From Oscillospiraceae bacterium (GTDB lineage: Bacteria > Bacillota > Clostridia > Oscillospirales > Oscillospiraceae), in NCBI GenBank assembly GCA_017445385.1, contig JAFSUG010000030.1:62001-126000 (forward strand): 64,000 bases of DNA, read 5' to 3'. The number at the start of each line of letters is the position of its first letter. Position 1 is the first letter of the stretch. Positions 59,534 through 64,000 of the stretch are shown piece by piece. The notes beneath the pieces were generated by a model, which was given only the letters and a program-made list of their open reading frames with translations, did no database searches and was not told the origin of the DNA. A program made the translations under genes and the position numbers.

Positions 59534-59898
59534 TTGACAATTGTATAAAGGGCAGTTAAAATCAAAGCAATTCAATAAGAGCTGACAACGTCAAAACCGT
59601 GTTTGAATGAACGATGTCAGATCATAAAGGCGTTGACGAAGAGGTATTCGGAGCCGAATGTGCGCAGAGAGCCGGCGTTTGGTGCAAGACCGGAGACATT
59701 TTCCCGAATATGTAACTTCTGAGCCGGAAAGAAGAACGGATTCTTCGGAATCTCAGTAGACCTTTCCCGTGACGGCTGCGTAAAGGCATAGGGGTTATCA
59801 GACCCTGAAGGGACAGCGAAATCGCTGTAATTTGAGTGGTACCGCGGGTGAACATCACACTCGTCTCAAAGAATTGCTTTGAGACGAGTGTTTTTTTA
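59534..59898 (+). promoter_or_regulatory. Promoter and T-box leader, specifier GUA (valine)
   Basis: TTGACA (59534-59539), 17 bases, TAAAAT (59557-59562). After a private 5' hairpin (59581-59622 region) comes Stem I: lower helix GAAG (59638-59641)/CTTC (59716-59719), 5' loop AGGTA, upper helix TTCGG/CCGAA, arm CCGG/CCGG with AGAGAG. The seven bases TATGTAA between helices give specifier GTA (59712-59714, Val). T-box TTTGAGTGGTACCGCG (about 59832-59846), A73-compatible. Terminator ACACTCGTCTCAAAG/CTTTGAGACGAGTGT with T-run (59857-59897). The transcript covers the ligase, nitrilase and aminotransferase genes. Confidence 0.85.
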
Positions 59899-59919
59899 TG
59901 ATGCGAGAGGACGATAAAG

Positions 59920-62211
59920 ATGGAAAAGATTTCAGGACTGGATTTCAAAATTAAGGAGATGGCTCTGCGTATCCGCGAGCTGCGCGAGATCACGCGCTTC
60001 ACGGCGCAGGAAATGGCGGAAAAGACCGGCGTAACGGTAGAGGAGTACCTGAGCTGCGAAAACGGCGAAAGCGACCTCAACTTTGCCTTTATCTATCGCT
60101 GCGCGCTTGCCTTCGGCGTTGACGTTACGGATATTATCGAGGGCGTCAGCCCGACGCTGAGCTCCTATACGCTCACGCGCGCGGGCAAAGGTCAGCAGAT
60201 CGACCAGGCGCACGGCATGGAATACTACAACCTTGCCCCGTCGTTCCTCAACCGCATTGCCGAGCCGCTGTACGTCCACAGCACCTATAATGAAGAGGCG
60301 CAGCACAAGGACATTCAGCTAACAACGCATGCAGGGCAGGAATGCGATATCGTCATCTCCGGCCATCTGATGGTGCAGGTCGGACACCACAAGGAAGTCC
60401 TCGGCCCCGGCGACAGCATTTACTACGACAGCTCCACGCCGCACGGCATGATTGCCGTGCAAAATGAGGACTGCTATTTCTACGCAATCGTTCTCAACCC
60501 CACCGGCGAGCCGATCCCGGAGCTGACGCCGGCGAAGCTCGTTCCCAATGCCGACCGCAGAGTGCGCCATGACGACGGCGAGCGGATCTATCGTAAGTTT
60601 ATCGACGTTACAGAAGACGAAAACGGCACGCCGACGTCGATCACCTTCAAAAATGAAGACAAATTCAACTTCGCTTTCGATCTTGTGGACGAGCTTGCAA
60701 AGCGCGAGCCGGAAAAGCTTGCGATGCTGCACATTTCCGCGGACAAGACCGAGCGCCGCTTTACTTTTGACGATATGCGGCGCGCATCGAGCCAGTGCGC
60801 AAACTATTTTAAGAGCCTCGGCATCAAAAAGGGCGACCGCGTGCTGCTTGCGCTGCGCCGCCATTACCAGTTCTGGTTTGCGATGCTGGGACTGAACAAG
60901 CTCGGCGCAATCGCGATTCCGGCAGTCAGCCAGCTTCAGGCGCACGATTTGGAATACCGCTTCCGCGCCGCCGGCGTAACGACCGTGATTTGCACGGACT
61001 GCGACGATACCGCAAACCAGGTGGACATCGCCTGCGAAAGCTACGACGGGCTGAAAAACAAGCTGATCGTCAATGCTTCGCGCGAAGGCTGGCGCAGCTT
61101 CGATGAGGAATATCCGCTTTACAGCACGCGCTTCTCGCGCGATGAGAATACCGCCTGCGGTAAAGACCTGATGCTCATGTATTTTACCTCCGGCACGTCC
61201 GGCTATCCGAAGATTGCGGCGCACGACTACCGCTATCCGCTCGGTCATTTCCACACCGCGAAATACTGGCACGCCGTTGACCGCGAGGGATTGCATTTTA
61301 CGATCTCCGATACGGGCTGGGCGAAAGCCATGTGGGGCAAAATGTATGGGCAGTGGCTGTGCGAGGCGGCAACGTTCGTCTACGATTTTGACCGTTTCGA
61401 CGCATCGGACATTCTGCCGATGTTCGCAAAGTACCATATTACCACCTTCTGCGCGCCGCCTACGATGCTGCGCATGATGGTGAAGCAGGACATTTCTAAA
61501 TACGATCTTTCCTCCGTCCAGCACATGACGACTGCCGGCGAAGCGCTCAACCCCGAGGTCTACCGCCAGTTCGAAAAAGCAACGGGGCTGCACATTATGG
61601 AGGGCTTCGGTCAATCGGAAAGCACGATGATCATCGGCAACCTCGTTGGTGCGCCGCATAAGATCGGTTCCATGGGCAAGCCCGCGCCGATCTACGACGT
61701 TGACATTGTGGATCCCGACGGCAGATCCGTGGAGGTCGGCGAGGTTGGCGAGATCGTTGTAAATTTGCAGCATGGCTCGCCGTGCGGTCTTGCGCTCTGC
61801 TATTACGGCGACAAGGAAAAAACCGATGAATCATGGCACGATGGTTACTACCATACGGGCGATACCGCATGGCGCGATGAGGACGGCTTCTTCTGGTACG
61901 TCGGCAGAGTGGACGACGTGATCAAGTCCTCCGGCTACCGCATTGGGCCGTTCGAGATCGAGAGCGTCATTATGGAGCTGCCCTACGTGCTTGAATGCGG
62001 CGTATCCGCCGCGCCGGACGATGTGCGCGGACAGGTTGTAAAAGCGTCCATCGTTCTCGTTCCCGGCACGGAGGGCACGGAAGCGCTCAAAAAAGAGATT
62101 CAAAACTACGTAAAAACGCATACTGCGCCGTATAAATATCCGCGAATCGTCGTCTTCCGCGGGAGCTTACCCAAGACGGTCAGCGGAAAAATCCAGCGCA
62201 GCAAGCTGTGA
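59920..62211 (+). CDS. XRE-HTH / cupin / acyl-CoA ligase fusion (valine unit)
   Basis: 763 residues, paralogue of the protein ending at 59509 over its full length: HTH (about 18-76, TRFTAQEMAEKTGVTVEEYL), cupin (about 136-198, HAGQECDIVISGHLMVQVG, GPGDSIYYDSSTPHGM), ligase (about 250-763) with TSGTSGYPKIAAHD (P-loop near 422), GFGQSEST, and catalytic Lys in TVSGKIQRS. The last 330 or so bases are nearly identical in DNA to the paralogue, unlike the rest, a mark of gene conversion. GAGAGGACG precedes ATG 59920. First gene of a valine T-box operon with nitrilase and ilvE. Isobutyrate is the guessed substrate. Confidence 0.85.
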   Translation: MEKISGLDFKIKEMALRIRELREITRFTAQEMAEKTGVTVEEYLSCENGESDLNFAFIYRCALAFGVDVTDIIEGVSPTLSSYTLTRAGKGQQIDQAHGMEYYNLAPSFLNRIAEPLYVHSTYNEEAQHKDIQLTTHAGQECDIVISGHLMVQVGHHKEVLGPGDSIYYDSSTPHGMIAVQNEDCYFYAIVLNPTGEPIPELTPAKLVPNADRRVRHDDGERIYRKFIDVTEDENGTPTSITFKNEDKFNFAFDLVDELAKREPEKLAMLHISADKTERRFTFDDMRRASSQCANYFKSLGIKKGDRVLLALRRHYQFWFAMLGLNKLGAIAIPAVSQLQAHDLEYRFRAAGVTTVICTDCDDTANQVDIACESYDGLKNKLIVNASREGWRSFDEEYPLYSTRFSRDENTACGKDLMLMYFTSGTSGYPKIAAHDYRYPLGHFHTAKYWHAVDREGLHFTISDTGWAKAMWGKMYGQWLCEAATFVYDFDRFDASDILPMFAKYHITTFCAPPTMLRMMVKQDISKYDLSSVQHMTTAGEALNPEVYRQFEKATGLHIMEGFGQSESTMIIGNLVGAPHKIGSMGKPAPIYDVDIVDPDGRSVEVGEVGEIVVNLQHGSPCGLALCYYGDKEKTDESWHDGYYHTGDTAWRDEDGFFWYVGRVDDVIKSSGYRIGPFEIESVIMELPYVLECGVSAAPDDVRGQVVKASIVLVPGTEGTEALKKEIQNYVKTHTAPYKYPRIVVFRGSLPKTVSGKIQRSKL

Positions 62212-62220
62212 GGTGCGCAA

Positions 62221-63012
62221 ATGAAGATTACTTGTATTCAGATGGATATGCGCTTTGCCGAGCCGGAAGAAAATTTCCGGAAGGCGGAGCGGCTTATATC
62301 CGAAGCGGCGCAGTCGGGCAGCGACGTGATCGTTCTGCCGGAAACGTGGAACACCGGCTTTTTCCCGAAAGAGAACCTCGCGGCGCTTGCCGATGACGAC
62401 GGTGCTGCCGTGAAGCAGCGGCTCGGCGCGCTTGCAAAGCGCTTCGGCGTGAACCTTGTTGCAGGCAGCGTTGCAAACCGCAAGGCGGACGGCGTTTACA
62501 ACACCGCGCTTGTTTTTGACCGCGGCGGAAATCTTGCCGCAGCCTATGATAAAACGCACCTGTTTACCCCGATGGGGGAGGATCGGTATTTCAAAAAAGG
62601 CGATCATTTAGCGCCCTTTACGCTCGACGGCGCAAAGTGCGGAATCATTATCTGCTATGACATCCGCTTTCCTGAGCTGGCGCGGACTTACGCTGTCGGC
62701 GGCATGGACGTGCTGTTCGTGGTATCCCAATGGCCGAACGTGCGCACTGCGCATCTGCTGGCGCTGACAAAGGCGCGCGCGATTGAAAACCAAGCGTTTG
62801 TCGTCTGCTGCAATTCCTGCGGAAAAGCAGGGGAGACGCAGTACGGCGGCAACTCTTCGATCCACGATCCATGGGGCGAAACGCTTGCGATTGCAGGCGA
62901 GACGGAAGAGCTGATCACCGCCGAATGCGATCTTTTCATCCGCAAGAACATCTGCGAAACGATCAATGTTTTTCGGGACAGACGCCCCGAACTTTATAAC
63001 GTAACAAAATAA
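62221..63012 (+). CDS. Carbon-nitrogen hydrolase, omega-amidase-like
   Basis: 263 residues of the nitrilase superfamily with the full triad: Glu41 in VLPETWNTGF, Lys111 in YDKTHLF, Cys145 in IICYDIRFPE. The last phrase and SIHDPWGETLA are typical of omega-amidase (Nit2/YafV/MtnU type), which hydrolyses 2-oxoglutaramate or 2-oxosuccinamate, the products of glutamine or asparagine transamination. Lying between the ligase (9 bases away) and an aminotransferase gene (29 bases), it would pull a glutamine-dependent transamination forward. That role is inferred; the triad is visible. GAGGTG precedes ATG 62221. Confidence 0.85.
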   Translation: MKITCIQMDMRFAEPEENFRKAERLISEAAQSGSDVIVLPETWNTGFFPKENLAALADDDGAAVKQRLGALAKRFGVNLVAGSVANRKADGVYNTALVFDRGGNLAAAYDKTHLFTPMGEDRYFKKGDHLAPFTLDGAKCGIIICYDIRFPELARTYAVGGMDVLFVVSQWPNVRTAHLLALTKARAIENQAFVVCCNSCGKAGETQYGGNSSIHDPWGETLAIAGETEELITAECDLFIRKNICETINVFRDRRPELYNVTK

Positions 63013-63041
63013 AAACGATATATGAAAAGGAGTCGATGAAG

Positions 63042-64000
63042 ATGACGTACAATTTCCCGGTGACGAGAACACAGCATCCGAAGCCGCGCCCCGAAGACGA
63101 AACGAAGCTCGGCTTTGCGCGCTACTTCACGGACCATATGTTCGTGATGGACTACGACGAGGGTCAGGGCTGGCATGACGGCCGCATCGTTCCGCATGAG
63201 CCGTTTCTGATCGAGCCGGCATCGTGCGTGCTGCACTATGCGCAGATGATGTTTGAGGGCATGAAGGCATACCGCACCCCGGACGGCAGCGTTCAGATTT
63301 TCCGCCCGGATATGAACATTGCGCGTATGGCGCGCACGAATGAGCGTATGTGCATTCCGGAGCTGCCGGGCGATCTGTTCCTTGCGGCTGTGAAGGCAGT
63401 GATCGAAGCGGATGCAGACTGGATCCCCACCGCGCCCGGCACGGCGCTGTATATCCGTCCGTTCATCTTCGGCGATGAGGTTTCCTTCTCCGTTCTGCCG
63501 GCGAAGCACTATAAGTTCATGATTATCCTCAGCCCCACCGGCTCTTACTATGCCGCAAACGACGGCGGCATCACCACAACGCGCATCTACGTGCAGGACA
63601 ACTATATCCGCGCGGCAAAAGGCGGCACGGGCTACGCAAAGGTCGGCGGCAACTACGGCGGCGGCATGCGCGCAAGCCAGGACGCGATGAAGTACAACTG
63701 CAAGGACGTCCTTTGGCTGGACGCTGCCGAGCACAAGTACGTTGAGGAAATCGGCACTTCGAACGCCTTCTTCCGCATTGCGGACGAAGTCATTACCGCG
63801 CCGCTCGATTCCGGCACGATCCTGCCCGGCATTACGAGAAACTCCGTGATTCAGCTTCTGAAAAAGTGGGGCGTAAAGGTCAGCGAACGCAAGCTCTCCA
63901 TCGATGAGATCGTTGAAGCGAGCAAGAATGGCACGCTGCAGGAAATCTTCGCCTCCGGCACGGCGGCGGTCATCTCGCCGATCGGCTGGCTCAACTACAA
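63042..64000 (+). CDS. ilvE: Branched-chain amino acid aminotransferase, 3' end cut by window edge
   Basis: About 319 codons visible of a family near 340-360. Fold-type IV PLP enzyme of the class II BCAT type: HYAQMMFEGMKAYRTPDG, RMARTNERMCIP, the PLP Lys in GYAKVGGNYGGG (about residue 205), EEIGTSNAFF, ITRNSVIQLL and SGTAAVISPIG. It makes Leu, Ile and Val from their 2-oxoacids. AAAAGGAG lies nine bases before ATG 63042; the ATG at 63036 is too near the site. Last visible gene of the valine T-box operon. Confidence 0.93.
   Translation, partial: MTYNFPVTRTQHPKPRPEDETKLGFARYFTDHMFVMDYDEGQGWHDGRIVPHEPFLIEPASCVLHYAQMMFEGMKAYRTPDGSVQIFRPDMNIARMARTNERMCIPELPGDLFLAAVKAVIEADADWIPTAPGTALYIRPFIFGDEVSFSVLPAKHYKFMIILSPTGSYYAANDGGITTTRIYVQDNYIRAAKGGTGYAKVGGNYGGGMRASQDAMKYNCKDVLWLDAAEHKYVEEIGTSNAFFRIADEVITAPLDSGTILPGITRNSVIQLLKKWGVKVSERKLSIDEIVEASKNGTLQEIFASGTAAVISPIGWLNY

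Overview
The window looks like chromosomal DNA of an anaerobic, probably gut or rumen, Clostridia-type Firmicute (Oscillospiraceae/Ruminococcaceae-like) of moderately high GC. The signs are sigma-A promoters with 17-base spacers, strong AGGAGG ribosome sites, many hairpin-plus-U terminators, T-box leaders, an ECF transporter, SLH domains, a SpoIID homologue and a glgBCDAP operon. I saw no phage, transposon or CRISPR array. The genome name itself is inference.

Layout. 1-9.3 kb: rpe (cut by the left edge), a TPM-domain protein, an MFS carrier, tcdA, cysK with a nearby Rrf2 regulator, an ABC exporter, and a MarR - serine-palmitoyltransferase-like - ketoreductase operon. 9.4-17.4 kb: mgtE behind a highly structured leader, then a 2-oxoacid dehydrogenase complex (E2, E3, fused E1) and a HAD phosphatase. 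17.4-20.8 kb: an AT-richer patch with an XRE regulator, its likely operators and two secreted proteins, ending at tRNA-Leu(CAG). 21-28.9 kb: a truncated flavoprotein, a sugar kinase, a NUDIX enzyme, then minus-strand housekeeping genes. 29-39.9 kb: the glycogen operon, a GH13 enzyme and dusB. 39.9-46 kb: a surface and ECF-transporter module that resembles split transcobalamin, and PrsW. 46-52.7 kb: a CDF transporter, an LRR/kinase pair, spoIID, secG, prfB, tRNA-Thr and tRNA-Arg.

52.7-64 kb is the most interesting region. Three T-box leaders follow one another. Folding them by hand gives specifier codons CUG (Leu), AUC (Ile) and GUA (Val). Each controls a different acyl-CoA ligase: the Leu unit makes an isopropylmalate-synthase-like protein that has lost its catalytic residues plus a TIM-barrel/ligase fusion; the Ile and Val units each make an XRE-cupin-ligase fusion. 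The Val unit continues into an omega-amidase-like nitrilase and a branched-chain aminotransferase. The simplest reading is a starvation-induced system that activates isovalerate, 2-methylbutyrate and isobutyrate to CoA thioesters for reductive carboxylation and transamination to leucine, isoleucine and valine. The specifiers and domains are read from the sequence; the substrates and the pathway are inferred.

Other points of note are the mgtE leader, which can pair either with itself or with the ribosome site; the EcfA-EcfA-S triple fusion next to proteins matching the two halves of animal intrinsic factor/transcobalamin; the possible sphingoid-base operon; and prfB lacking the usual frameshift site.
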